The translations under genes were made by a program, and so were the position numbers. This document shows, in pieces, positions 1 through 6,727 of a stretch of 6,918 bases of DNA. This DNA comes from Pedobacter schmidteae. GTDB taxonomy: Bacteria; Bacteroidota; Bacteroidia; Sphingobacteriales; Sphingobacteriaceae. Under the pieces are notes generated by a model that worked only from the letters and a program-made list of their open reading frames with translations, was not told where the DNA came from and searched no databases. Position 1 is the first letter of the stretch. Each line of letters starts with the position of its first letter. The stretch spans positions 1-6,918 of the forward strand of contig CAMDQV010000110.1 of assembly GCA_945906015.1 (NCBI GenBank), written 5' to 3'.

Positions 1-276
1 GAAATTCAAAAGATTGCAACTGAGTATGGAGTTCCCTGTATGATTGGAGGTATGCTAGAAAGCAGGATTGCGCTAAGTGCAAATTTACATTTTGCATATG
101 CTAGTCCGAATATTAAACACTATGATATGGACACTTGCCTGCTTGGTCATTTGGTAGATCCGGTAGTAGGCGGAGTCATTTATAAGGGGTTTCATCTTGA
201 CATTCTAGATACTCCTGGAATAGGAGCTGATGCAAATGAAGATTTTTTGAAAACCTGCGAAATGTGGAGAATTTAA
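1..276 (+). CDS. Dipeptide epimerase, C-terminal fragment (enolase superfamily)
   Basis: The frame is open from the first base and encodes the last 91 residues of a protein whose start lies outside the window. The fragment carries the GGMLESR segment (about residues 17-22) and an Asp-Met-Asp triplet (42-44) followed by Thr. In characterised Ala-Glu-type dipeptide epimerases, an Asp-x-Asp at this place, at the end of the eighth barrel strand, binds the alpha-amino group of the substrate dipeptide. The DPVVGG segment (53-58) is also typical. These enzymes are cytoplasmic, Mg-dependent, and invert the C-terminal residue of a dipeptide such as L-Ala-D-Glu from murein. The catalytic lysines and metal ligands are upstream and cannot be checked. 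The fragment ends in a TAA stop just before a shared terminator. The substrate could be L-Ala-Glu, Ala-Ala or another dipeptide. The family call is fairly firm and the specificity is unknown. Confidence 0.8.
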   Translation, partial: EIQKIATEYGVPCMIGGMLESRIALSANLHFAYASPNIKHYDMDTCLLGHLVDPVVGGVIYKGFHLDILDTPGIGADANEDFLKTCEMWRI

Positions 277-279
277 AAA

Positions 280-322
280 TTACTATCTCATTCCGGTCAG
301 CATTCCCAGAATGAGATAGTAA
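280..322. terminator. Bidirectional intrinsic terminator between convergent genes
   Basis: TTACTATCTCATTC at 280-293 and its exact reverse complement at 309-322 form a perfect 14-bp stem around a 15-nt loop. The hairpin lies between the stop codons of the epimerase (+) and the M20 peptidase (-). Read on the minus strand, the stem is followed at once by five U residues (275-279), a good intrinsic terminator for the peptidase. On the plus strand the U-rich stretch is weaker (four T after a gap of 8 nt), so termination of the epimerase may be less complete. The stem is AT-rich but long. Confidence 0.8.
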
Positions 323-331
323 GAATCAGTT

Positions 332-1702
332 TTATTTGCTTAACTCAGCAAAGTATTTGTGGAAAAGAGGAATAGTTTCTATGCCCTTATAAAAATTAGC
401 AATATCAAATTTTTCATTCGGTGAATGAAGATTATCACTATCCAAACCAAAACCCATTAAAACAGTTTTTATACCTAATTCCTTTTCAAATAAAGCTACG
501 ATTGGTATACTGCCACCGCCTCGGGTTGGTATTGGTTCTTTGCCGAATGACTCTAAAATTGCTTTTTGTGCGGCTTTGTATGCGATACTATCAGTTGGCG
601 TTACAACAGGTTCACCACCATGATGAGGGCTAACCTTCACTTTTACACTTTTTGGAGCAATACCTTCAAAGTGGTCCTTAAACAATTTAGTAATTTTAGC
701 TGATTGCTGATTAGGAACAAGTCGCATTGAAATTTTAGCGTATGCTTTTGAGGGCAAAACCGTTTTAGCGCCTTCACCGATATAGCCTCCCCATATTCCA
801 TTTACTTCAAGAGTTGGGCGCGTACCAGTACGTTCTAAGGTTGTATATCCTTTTTCGCCCCATAACTCATCAACTTTAAGGTCAATTTTGTATTCATTTT
901 CATTGTATGGGGCTTTATTTAGCATTTCACGTTCTATAGTACTCAGTTCTAACACATCGTCATAAAAACCAGGAATAGTGATATGATTGTTTTCATCATG
1001 CATGGATGCGATAAGCTTTGCAAGTATGGTTGCTGGATTTGCAACAGCACCACCATAAACCCCAGAGTGCAGGTCGCGATCTGGCCCGCAAACTTCAACC
1101 TCAACATACGAAAGTCCACGTAAACCTGTTTCCAAAGAAGGATGTTCCAGACTGATCATAGAGGTATCAGATATTAACACAACATCTGCTTTTAATCGTT
1201 CTTTATTATTTTTAACAAAAATTCCAAGGTTATTTGATCCAACCTCTTCTTCGCCCTCAATCATGAATTTTATATTACAAGGAAGCGTATTTGTACTCAT
1301 CATCAGTTCAAAAGCCTTTACGTGCATATAGAATTGACCCTTATCATCGCAGGCCCCCCGAGCATAAATTTTTTGATCTCGTATTGTTGGTTCAAATGGC
1401 AGGGTTTTCCATAATTCAAGAGGGTCGGGCGGCTGAACATCATAATGCCCATAAACCAAAACCGTTGGTAGTGAACCATCCAGAATTTTTTGGCCATAAA
1501 CTATTGGATAACCCGCTGTAGGACAAATTTCTACCAAATCAGCTCCAGCAATCTTTAGCTTTTCTGCTACAAACTCAGCAGTTTTGAGCATTTCATCCTT
1601 ATATTTTTGATCTGCACTGATAGATGGAAATCTAAGCAGCTCAAAAAGTTCATCTAAGAAGCGTTGCTTATTATCATTAACATACTTTCTTATGTCTTGC
1701 AT
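332..1702 (-). CDS. M20-family metallodipeptidase (carnosinase/PepV-like group)
   Basis: The product is a 456-residue cytosolic di-zinc (or manganese) peptidase that hydrolyses dipeptides or short peptides. All family residues are visible: His86 and Asp88 in GHYDVQPP, the bridging Asp119 in GACDDKGQ, catalytic Glu152 and metal ligand Glu153 in EGEEEVGS, Asp179 in ISDTS, and the last metal ligand His426 in DNLHSPNE. His212 in DLHSGVYGG and Arg327 in SMRLVP match the substrate-binding residues contributed by the dimerisation lid. The length is usual for the family. The open frame runs upstream to 1864, but the added 54 residues look like translated spacer. MQDIRKYV at 1702 matches the usual start of the family, and a promoter lies just upstream of it. 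No signal peptide is visible from this start. The gene is monocistronic here, divergent from the helicase gene and convergent with the epimerase. Exact substrate specificity cannot be read from sequence. Confidence 0.9.
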   Translation of the reverse strand: MQDIRKYVNDNKQRFLDELFELLRFPSISADQKYKDEMLKTAEFVAEKLKIAGADLVEICPTAGYPIVYGQKILDGSLPTVLVYGHYDVQPPDPLELWKTLPFEPTIRDQKIYARGACDDKGQFYMHVKAFELMMSTNTLPCNIKFMIEGEEEVGSNNLGIFVKNNKERLKADVVLISDTSMISLEHPSLETGLRGLSYVEVEVCGPDRDLHSGVYGGAVANPATILAKLIASMHDENNHITIPGFYDDVLELSTIEREMLNKAPYNENEYKIDLKVDELWGEKGYTTLERTGTRPTLEVNGIWGGYIGEGAKTVLPSKAYAKISMRLVPNQQSAKITKLFKDHFEGIAPKSVKVKVSPHHGGEPVVTPTDSIAYKAAQKAILESFGKEPIPTRGGGSIPIVALFEKELGIKTVLMGFGLDSDNLHSPNEKFDIANFYKGIETIPLFHKYFAELSK

Positions 1703-1718
1703 ATAATTGGTTTTGCTA

Positions 1719-1746
1719 CAAAGATATAAATCTAATTTTAGACAAA
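1719..1746 (-). promoter_or_regulatory. Bacteroidota-type promoter of the M20 peptidase gene
   Basis: On the minus strand the sequence TATCTTTG (1719-1726) is an exact match to the Bacteroidota -7 consensus TAnnTTTG. A TTTG (1743-1746) lies 16 bp upstream, slightly shorter than the usual spacing of about 17-23 bp. Transcription would start only about ten bases before the ATG at 1702, giving a short leader without a Shine-Dalgarno motif. This position is inside the longer open frame, so it argues for the 1702 start. Confidence 0.65.
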
Positions 1747-1837
1747 AACTGGTACAAAAAAAATCAGCAAATAAATAATCATTATAAATTATATTCTTGT
1801 TGGCTAAAGAATATTGAACAGGAATCCTGTCATCTAA

Positions 1838-1859
1838 ATTTATTACAGGAGTAATAAAT
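1838..1859. repeat. Short perfect hairpin, 9-bp stem
   Basis: ATTTATTAC at 1838-1846 pairs exactly with GTAATAAAT at 1851-1859 around the loop AGGA. A second small palindrome, ACAGGA-A-TCCTGT, lies just to the left at 1818-1830. Neither is followed by a clear U-tract. They lie upstream of the peptidase promoter and could be an operator or a decayed element. No function is evident. Confidence 0.4.
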
Positions 1860-1936
1860 ACCAAATGCCAAACGTATGTGGCTTAACTATTCAAAGCGGC
1901 AGTTTTTGGATTCGGTTTACCTGTTCCCTTCTTCAT

Positions 1937-1954
1937 AATTCATCACCATGAATT
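1937..1954. repeat. Short perfect hairpin, 7-bp stem
   Basis: AATTCAT at 1937-1943 and ATGAATT at 1948-1954 form a perfect 7-bp inverted repeat around a 4-nt loop (CACC), midway between the two divergent genes. In AT-rich spacer DNA such a stem can arise by chance. It would be a plausible regulator-binding site only if conserved in relatives. Confidence 0.3.
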
Positions 1955-2083
1955 TCAATCAAACATTATTTCATCTCATTTTTTATTAAATTCAAGTTCA
2001 ATGGTGGAGAAATTGTACACAGACCTAATCCTCTAATCTCAAATCTCTTTAGTAATTTAGCAGAAAAAAAACAGGCATAGATT

Positions 2084-4354
2084 TTGGATTATTTAGATGG
2101 ATTAAATCCTTCACAAAGGGCTGCAGTTGAGCAAACCGAAGGTGCAGTGATGATAGTGGCTGGTGCAGGATCAGGAAAAACGCGAGTAATTACCTATCGC
2201 GTAGCACACTTGATCAGAAAAGATGTAGATCCATTTAATATTCTGGTACTTACTTTTACCAATAAAGCTGCAAAAGAAATGCGGGAACGCATTATGAAAG
2301 TAGTTGGGATCGAAGCCAAAAACATCTGGATGGGAACCTTTCACTCGGTTTTTGCAAAGCTTCTTAGAGTGGAATCAACAAAGATTGGTTATCCTAGTAA
2401 TTTTACAATTTATGATACTGATGATAGTAAAAGTTTGATAAGATCCATCATCAAAGAAAAGCAACTTGATGAAAAACTCTATAATGTTAATTTTGTTTAC
2501 AATCGTATTTCATCTTCTAAGAACAACCTGGTTTCTCCAGCAGCCTATTTACAAAACGCTCAAATTCAGGCTGAAGATTTTTCAACCGGACGGGGAAGCA
2601 TCGGTGAACTATACCAAATATATGCGCAAAGATGTTTTAAGTCTGGCGCAATGGACTTTGATGACCTTTTATACAAAACCAATGTACTGTTAAGAGAACA
2701 CCCTGAGGTTTTATATAAATACCAACATAAATTCAAGTATTTAATGGTAGATGAGTACCAGGATACCAATTATTCACAATACCTTATCGTAAAAAAACTT
2801 GCCGCAAACAATGAAAATATTTGTGTGGTTGGTGATGATGCACAAAGTATATATGCGTTTAGAGGAGCGAATATTCAAAACATACTCAACTTTGAAAAAG
2901 ATTACCCAGACCTGAAAGTATATAAATTAGAACAGAATTATCGGTCTACACAAAATATTGTCAACGTAGCTAATAGCATTATTGCAAACAATAAAAATCA
3001 ACTTAAAAAGTCTGTCTTTTCTGAAAATGAAACAGGTGATAAAATAAAAGTCTGCAGAGCCTTTAGCGATAATGAGGAAGGCAAGATAGTTGCTGAAGCA
3101 ATTGCGCAAGAGCAGGCTCTAAAAGGTTCCCAATACCATGATTTTGCTATCCTTTATCGTACAAACGCTCAGTCAAGAGCAATGGAAGAAGCCCTTAGAA
3201 AGTTAAATGTTCCTTACAAAATATATGGCGGTTTGTCATTTTATCAACGTAAAGAAATTAAAGACCTTATTGCTTACTTCCGACTGACATTCAACCCTAA
3301 CGACGAAGAAGCAATAAAAAGAATAATTAATTACCCTCGCCGTGGTATTGGAGATACAAGCATTGAGCGAATTATGATTGCAGCTGATCAAAACAATATG
3401 ACCTTATGGGAAATTATTTGTGATGCTCCTACCTATCTTGACTCTCGAAGCTCTGGCTCAGTTGCAACTTTTGCATTGCTTATTCAAAGTTTTCAGGTAA
3501 TGACAAAAACTCATTCCGCTTATGATACAGCCTTACATATTGCACAGCATTCTACCCTACTTAAAGATCTGTATTCAGACAAATCAGTTGAAGGGTTAAG
3601 TAGGTATGAAAATATTCAGGAATTACTAAATGGTATCAAAGAATTTAGTGAACGTGAGGATATTGAAGAAAGAGGCCTCGATATTTTCATGCAGGATATA
3701 GCTCTTCTGACCAATGACGACAATGATAAAAATCCGGATGCCGATACGGTATCATTAATGACCATTCATTCAGCAAAAGGATTAGAGTTTGACAATGTTT
3801 TTGTAGTTGGACTAGAAGAGAATCTATTCCCATCCCAAATGTCATTAAGCTCAAGAACAGATCTTGAAGAGGAACGCAGGTTATTTTATGTTGGAATAAC
3901 CCGTGCTGGTAAAAGACTTACTCTTTCATATGCAACATCGCGTTACCGTTGGGGCACATTAACCAGCTGTGAACCTAGCCGGTTTATAGAAGAAATTGAT
4001 GCCCGCTACCTTGAACTTGACTTTAAACAAGCACAAAAAAAATCGGATAACCCATTCTTGGGCGAAGAAAGTTCAGCTTGGCAACAAAAGGAAATGTTTA
4101 GTAAACCTAAACCATCATCTTCAGTAAAAACAAGTTCAATTTTACCCAAAGCCCATATACCTAGTGCAGGCTTCAGCCCATCTGATACATCGGGATTACA
4201 AGTTGGGATGGAAGTAGAACATGAACGCTTTGGTTTTGGAAAAGTTATTCATATGGAAGGCAACAAACCAGACCTAAAAGCAATAATATTTTTTAAAGAT
4301 TTAGGACAGAAGCAATTATTGTTAAAATTTGCTAAATTGAAAATTATAAAATAA
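2084..4354 (+). CDS. uvrD: UvrD/PcrA-type superfamily 1A DNA helicase
   Basis: The 756-residue product is a 3'-5' ATP-dependent DNA helicase of the UvrD/PcrA/Rep family. These act in nucleotide-excision and mismatch repair, removal of recombinase filaments and replication-transcription conflicts. All helicase motifs are intact and in order: Q motif LNPSQRAAV (7-15), Walker A GAGSGKT (27-33, Lys32), motif Ia LTFTNKAAKEM (56-66), Ib GTFHS (84-88), Walker B VDEYQDT (222-228), motif III GDDAQSIYAFRGA (250-262), motif IV EQNYRST (283-289, Arg287), motif V TIHSAKGLEF (560-569) and motif VI EEERRLFYVGITRA (595-608, Arg607). After a linker (about 650-700) comes a Tudor-like domain (704-756), which in PcrA contacts RNA polymerase. 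The start is TTG: an in-frame TAG lies at 2078-2080, and the next Met, residue 23, would remove the Q motif. Length is normal for the family. uvrD versus pcrA naming is arbitrary here. Confidence 0.95.
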   Translation: MDYLDGLNPSQRAAVEQTEGAVMIVAGAGSGKTRVITYRVAHLIRKDVDPFNILVLTFTNKAAKEMRERIMKVVGIEAKNIWMGTFHSVFAKLLRVESTKIGYPSNFTIYDTDDSKSLIRSIIKEKQLDEKLYNVNFVYNRISSSKNNLVSPAAYLQNAQIQAEDFSTGRGSIGELYQIYAQRCFKSGAMDFDDLLYKTNVLLREHPEVLYKYQHKFKYLMVDEYQDTNYSQYLIVKKLAANNENICVVGDDAQSIYAFRGANIQNILNFEKDYPDLKVYKLEQNYRSTQNIVNVANSIIANNKNQLKKSVFSENETGDKIKVCRAFSDNEEGKIVAEAIAQEQALKGSQYHDFAILYRTNAQSRAMEEALRKLNVPYKIYGGLSFYQRKEIKDLIAYFRLTFNPNDEEAIKRIINYPRRGIGDTSIERIMIAADQNNMTLWEIICDAPTYLDSRSSGSVATFALLIQSFQVMTKTHSAYDTALHIAQHSTLLKDLYSDKSVEGLSRYENIQELLNGIKEFSEREDIEERGLDIFMQDIALLTNDDNDKNPDADTVSLMTIHSAKGLEFDNVFVVGLEENLFPSQMSLSSRTDLEEERRLFYVGITRAGKRLTLSYATSRYRWGTLTSCEPSRFIEEIDARYLELDFKQAQKKSDNPFLGEESSAWQQKEMFSKPKPSSSVKTSSILPKAHIPSAGFSPSDTSGLQVGMEVEHERFGFGKVIHMEGNKPDLKAIIFFKDLGQKQLLLKFAKLKIIK

Positions 4355-4359
4355 AAACA

Positions 4360-4371
4360 AAATCGCGATTT
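4360..4371. repeat. 12-bp perfect palindrome after the helicase gene
   Basis: AAATCGCGATTT is fully self-complementary, begins 5 bp after the helicase stop codon and lies just upstream of the putative DUF4290 promoter. It has no loop and no U-tract, so it is a weak terminator at best. Its position would also suit a dimeric regulator, but nothing else supports that. Confidence 0.3.
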
Positions 4372-4386
4372 AAGGCATATTAACTG

Positions 4387-4394
4387 CATATTTG
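4387..4394 (+). promoter_or_regulatory. Probable -7 promoter element for the DUF4290 gene
   Basis: CATATTTG matches seven of eight positions of the Bacteroidota TAnnTTTG element and is followed by TACCTCC, a C-rich stretch common at start sites in this phylum. It lies 23 bp before the ATG at 4418. No good TTTG is seen at the expected upstream distance, so the call rests on the -7 element and its position in a 63-bp gap. Confidence 0.5.
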
Positions 4395-4417
4395 TACCTC
4401 CAAATAATACAATTACA

Positions 4418-5095
4418 ATGACATTCGATTATAATACCACCAGGAAAAAATTAATATTAGCCGAATATGGACGTAATGTTCAAAATATGGTGAAATATAT
4501 TGTTGATTTACCTACCAAGGATGAAAGAAATCGCTATGCTCAGGTAGTTATTGATTTGATGGGTTTCTTAAACCCTCATCTTCGTGATGTAGCTGATTTC
4601 AAACATAAATTATGGGACCATTTACATATCATTTCCGATTTTAAAATCGATGTTGATTCACCCTATCCTAAACCATCTGAAGATGCTATTAGGTTTAAAC
4701 CTGCTCCTCTATCTTATCCTCAACAACGTATTAAATATAAGCATTACGGTAAAACAGTTGAGTTAATGATTAGCAGAGCCAAGGCTATTGAAGAACCGGA
4801 GCGTAAAAAAGCAATGGTGCAATCAATCGCTAATTTCATGAAAATGGCCTATGTAACCTGGAATAAGGATAGCGTTGCTGATGAAACAATCATAAAAGAT
4901 CTTCGTGAAATGTCAAATGGAGAACTGCAACTTGAAGAAAATGTGAATCTTCAACGAGTTGAGGTAAGACAAGTAGTTTCGCCAAGCAGACAACGAAATT
5001 CGAACCAAAATAAAGGAAGGCAAAATACTAACCGGAATACTCCCGGAACTAATCGCCAAAGAACAAATAATACAGGTGGTGGCAAACGTTACTAA
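4418..5095 (+). CDS. DUF4290 family protein of unknown function
   Basis: The 225-residue protein matches what I know of the DUF4290 family, found in Bacteroidota and often encoded beside murA. No biochemical role is established that I know of. Residues 1 to about 180 look like a mainly helical soluble domain, with conspicuous conserved-looking segments EYGRNVQNMV (16-25), LPTKDERNRYA (31-41), LMGFLNPHLRD (47-57) and KLWDHLH (64-70). There is no signal peptide or membrane segment, so a cytoplasmic location is likely. The tail from about 189 is low-complexity. Residues 191-225 hold nine Asn, seven Arg, four Gln, five Gly and two Lys and no acidic residue, as in disordered nucleic-acid-binding tails. 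ATG at 4418 is preceded by an A/T-rich leader and a probable promoter. murA follows after 150 bp in the same direction. A link to cell-wall synthesis or RNA binding is inference only. Confidence 0.85.
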   Translation: MTFDYNTTRKKLILAEYGRNVQNMVKYIVDLPTKDERNRYAQVVIDLMGFLNPHLRDVADFKHKLWDHLHIISDFKIDVDSPYPKPSEDAIRFKPAPLSYPQQRIKYKHYGKTVELMISRAKAIEEPERKKAMVQSIANFMKMAYVTWNKDSVADETIIKDLREMSNGELQLEENVNLQRVEVRQVVSPSRQRNSNQNKGRQNTNRNTPGTNRQRTNNTGGGKRY

Positions 5096-5176
5096 TTTTA
5101 TTCTTAAAAATAATTCAAATAATTTCGCGTCATCGCACTTGTTAAAAATAATGCAATATCATTTTATTTAAGGAAC

Positions 5177-5190
5177 AAAAACTAGTTTTT
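5177..5190. repeat. 14-bp palindrome in the DUF4290-murA gap
   Basis: AAAAACTAGTTTTT is a perfect 14-nt palindrome followed by two more T. It lies in the 150-bp spacer (5096-5245), 56 bp before murA. Without a loop it would fold poorly as a terminator, because only the outer A-T pairs could form. It may be a weak terminator, a dimer-binding site or chance in AT-rich DNA. The rest of the spacer shows no ORF and no convincing TAnnTTTG promoter, so murA may depend partly on readthrough from upstream. Confidence 0.3.
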
Positions 5191-5245
5191 TTAAATTTAT
5201 GGCTTTCCCAATATCTAATCAATTATATAAAATCTAGCAGTACAA

Positions 5246-6571
5246 ATGAACGCATTTGAAATTGTTGGTGGCAAGCCACTAAAAGGCGAAATAATACCTC
5301 AGGGCGCAAAAAACGAAGCATTACAAATCATTTCAGCTGTTCTTCTTACTGAAGAAAAAATGACAATCAGTAATATTCCTGACATAAAGGATGTTAATAA
5401 ACTGATCGAGCTGATTGGCGACCTTGGCGTGAAAGTTGAACGTTTAAGTAAAGATACCTATACATTTGAGGCAAAAAATATCAATCTAGATTTCTTTCAA
5501 TCTGAATCATTCAGAGCAAAAGGAGGAAGCTTAAGAGGTTCAATAATGATTGTTGGGCCATTATTAGCTCGTTTTGGTAAAGCTGCTATACCAAAACCCG
5601 GGGGCGATAAAATAGGGCGTAGAAGACTTGACACACACTTTCTAGGTTTTGAAAAACTAGGTGCTAAATTCATCTATGACAAAAAAACAAATTTCTTTAA
5701 CGTTGACGCGAGTAATTTAAAAGGAGCTTATATTTTACTTGATGAAGCATCCGTTACAGGAACTGCAAATGTTGTTATGGCTGCAGTCTTAGCTAAAGGT
5801 ACCACAACCATTTATAACGCTGCATGCGAGCCTTACCTACAACAATTGTGTAAAATGCTTAACCGCATGGGTGCAAAAATTACTGGGGTAGGTTCTAACT
5901 TACTTAAAATTGAAGGAGTAACTAAACTCAGTGGCACAGAACATCGCCTATTGCCCGATATGATTGAAATTGGATCATTCATCGGTCTTGCAGCCATGAC
6001 TGAATCTGAAATAACAATTAAAAATGTTCGCTTTGAAGAACTCGGAATGATTCCTGAGGTATTCAGAAAGCTAGGCATAAAATTTGAATTAAGAGGCGAC
6101 GATATCTTTATTCCTGCCCAAAAACATTATGAAGTAGAGACCTTCATTGATGGATCAATTATGACTATTGCTGATGCCCCATGGCCTGGATTTACACCAG
6201 ACCTTTTAAGTATCATGCTTGTCATTGCAACACAAGCAAAAGGAAATGTTTTGATACACCAGAAGATGTTTGAAAGCCGTCTATTCTTTGTCGATAAATT
6301 AATAGATATGGGTGCCCAGATTATTTTATGTGATCCACATAGGGCTACGGTTATAGGCCTTGACAAAAAAGTAAAACTTCGTGGAATAGAAATGACTTCA
6401 CCCGATATCAGAGCCGGTGTATCCTTACTTATTGCAGCTCTTTCGGCTCAGGGAACTTCTATAATCTATAATATTGAACAAATAGAACGCGGTTATCAGG
6501 ATATTGATATCCGCCTTAGAGCTCTAGGTGCTGATATTAAAAGGATTGAAGCAAGTGCTAAAGGACATTAA
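5246..6571 (+). CDS. murA: UDP-N-acetylglucosamine 1-carboxyvinyltransferase (MurA), Asp-type loop
   Basis: MurA transfers enolpyruvate from phosphoenolpyruvate to UDP-GlcNAc, the first committed step of peptidoglycan synthesis in the cytoplasm. The 441 residues (E. coli 419) form two EPSP-synthase-like domains. By alignment from memory with the E. coli enzyme, these residues are present: Lys22-Asn23 (AKNEAL), Arg97 (SLRGS), Arg126 (loop), Asp319 (GFTPDLL, E. coli Asp305), Arg345 (MFESR), Asp387 and Arg389 (SPDIRAG) and Arg415 (IERGY). The mobile loop reads KPGGDKIGRRR, so Asp121 stands where E. coli has Cys115, the residue alkylated by fosfomycin. Asp is active at this position in mycobacterial and chlamydial MurA and prevents inhibition by the drug. 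The ATG at 5246 gives the usual N-terminus MNAFEIVGGKPLKGEI. The DUF4290 gene lies 150 bp upstream and a terminator-like hairpin follows. The identification is firm. Confidence 0.97.
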   Translation: MNAFEIVGGKPLKGEIIPQGAKNEALQIISAVLLTEEKMTISNIPDIKDVNKLIELIGDLGVKVERLSKDTYTFEAKNINLDFFQSESFRAKGGSLRGSIMIVGPLLARFGKAAIPKPGGDKIGRRRLDTHFLGFEKLGAKFIYDKKTNFFNVDASNLKGAYILLDEASVTGTANVVMAAVLAKGTTTIYNAACEPYLQQLCKMLNRMGAKITGVGSNLLKIEGVTKLSGTEHRLLPDMIEIGSFIGLAAMTESEITIKNVRFEELGMIPEVFRKLGIKFELRGDDIFIPAQKHYEVETFIDGSIMTIADAPWPGFTPDLLSIMLVIATQAKGNVLIHQKMFESRLFFVDKLIDMGAQIILCDPHRATVIGLDKKVKLRGIEMTSPDIRAGVSLLIAALSAQGTSIIYNIEQIERGYQDIDIRLRALGADIKRIEASAKGH

Positions 6572-6591
6572 GCCAAATTATATTTACTCAT

Positions 6592-6651
6592 TGACTAGAA
6601 TAAGACATTGTTAACACTGATCTTTAATTTATTCTTAGTCACTGTGTTTTT
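6592..6651 (+). terminator. Terminator-like hairpin downstream of murA
   Basis: TGACTAGAATAA (6592-6603) pairs with TTATTCTTAGTCA (6629-6641) as a 12-bp stem with one bulged A, around a 25-nt loop. Five T follow at 6647-6651, five bases after the stem. The murA stop is 20 bp upstream. The loop is long and the U-tract is slightly displaced, so this is a plausible but not classical intrinsic terminator. The loop can also pair downstream, as described in the findings. Confidence 0.55.
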
Positions 6652-6727
6652 AACAAACAGGAAATTACCTAATTGGGTTGATTTCTAATAAAATTGCTAA
6701 GGCCCTAAACAGAGTTAATCCATTCAA

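Larger units (their letters stand above)
1703..2083. other. Divergent intergenic region, no gene supported
   Basis: This 381-bp stretch separates the M20 peptidase (-) from the helicase (+). It holds the peptidase promoter near its left end and several short inverted repeats, listed separately. The minus-strand frame from the peptidase stays open to 1864, but its translation resembles no family I know. A 28-codon plus-strand ORF from 1865 and a 17-codon minus-strand ORF near 1885-1938 have no supporting signal. I found no clear TAnnTTTG element for the helicase. The nearest is TAATTTAG at 2053-2060, one mismatch, without a convincing upstream TTTG. Confidence 0.6.

Noticed and set aside
421..633. 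Plus-strand ORFs inside the M20 peptidase gene (also 1291-1521)
   Set aside because: They lie antisense to a gene with intact catalytic motifs, and their translations show no recognisable domain.
1880..1900. GTTAAGC on the minus strand resembling an integron attC core (GTTRRRY)
   Set aside because: No matching RYYYAAC partner or paired L boxes were found at a suitable distance, so it is a 7-bp chance match.
1865..1951. 28-codon plus-strand ORF and 17-codon minus-strand ORF in the divergent spacer
   Set aside because: Too short, with no ribosome-binding signal, promoter or similarity that I recognise.
2466..3109. Alternative-frame ORFs within the helicase gene on both strands
   Set aside because: The helicase frame carries every expected motif. 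The others are short and low in information.
5104..5152. Direct repeat TTAAAAATAAT at 5104-5114 and 5142-5152
   Set aside because: Eleven A/T-only bases in an AT-rich spacer are easily explained by composition.
5833..6366. Minus-strand ORFs inside murA (5833-6078 and 6127-6366)
   Set aside because: They overlap well-conserved MurA coding sequence and have no recognisable domains or promoters.
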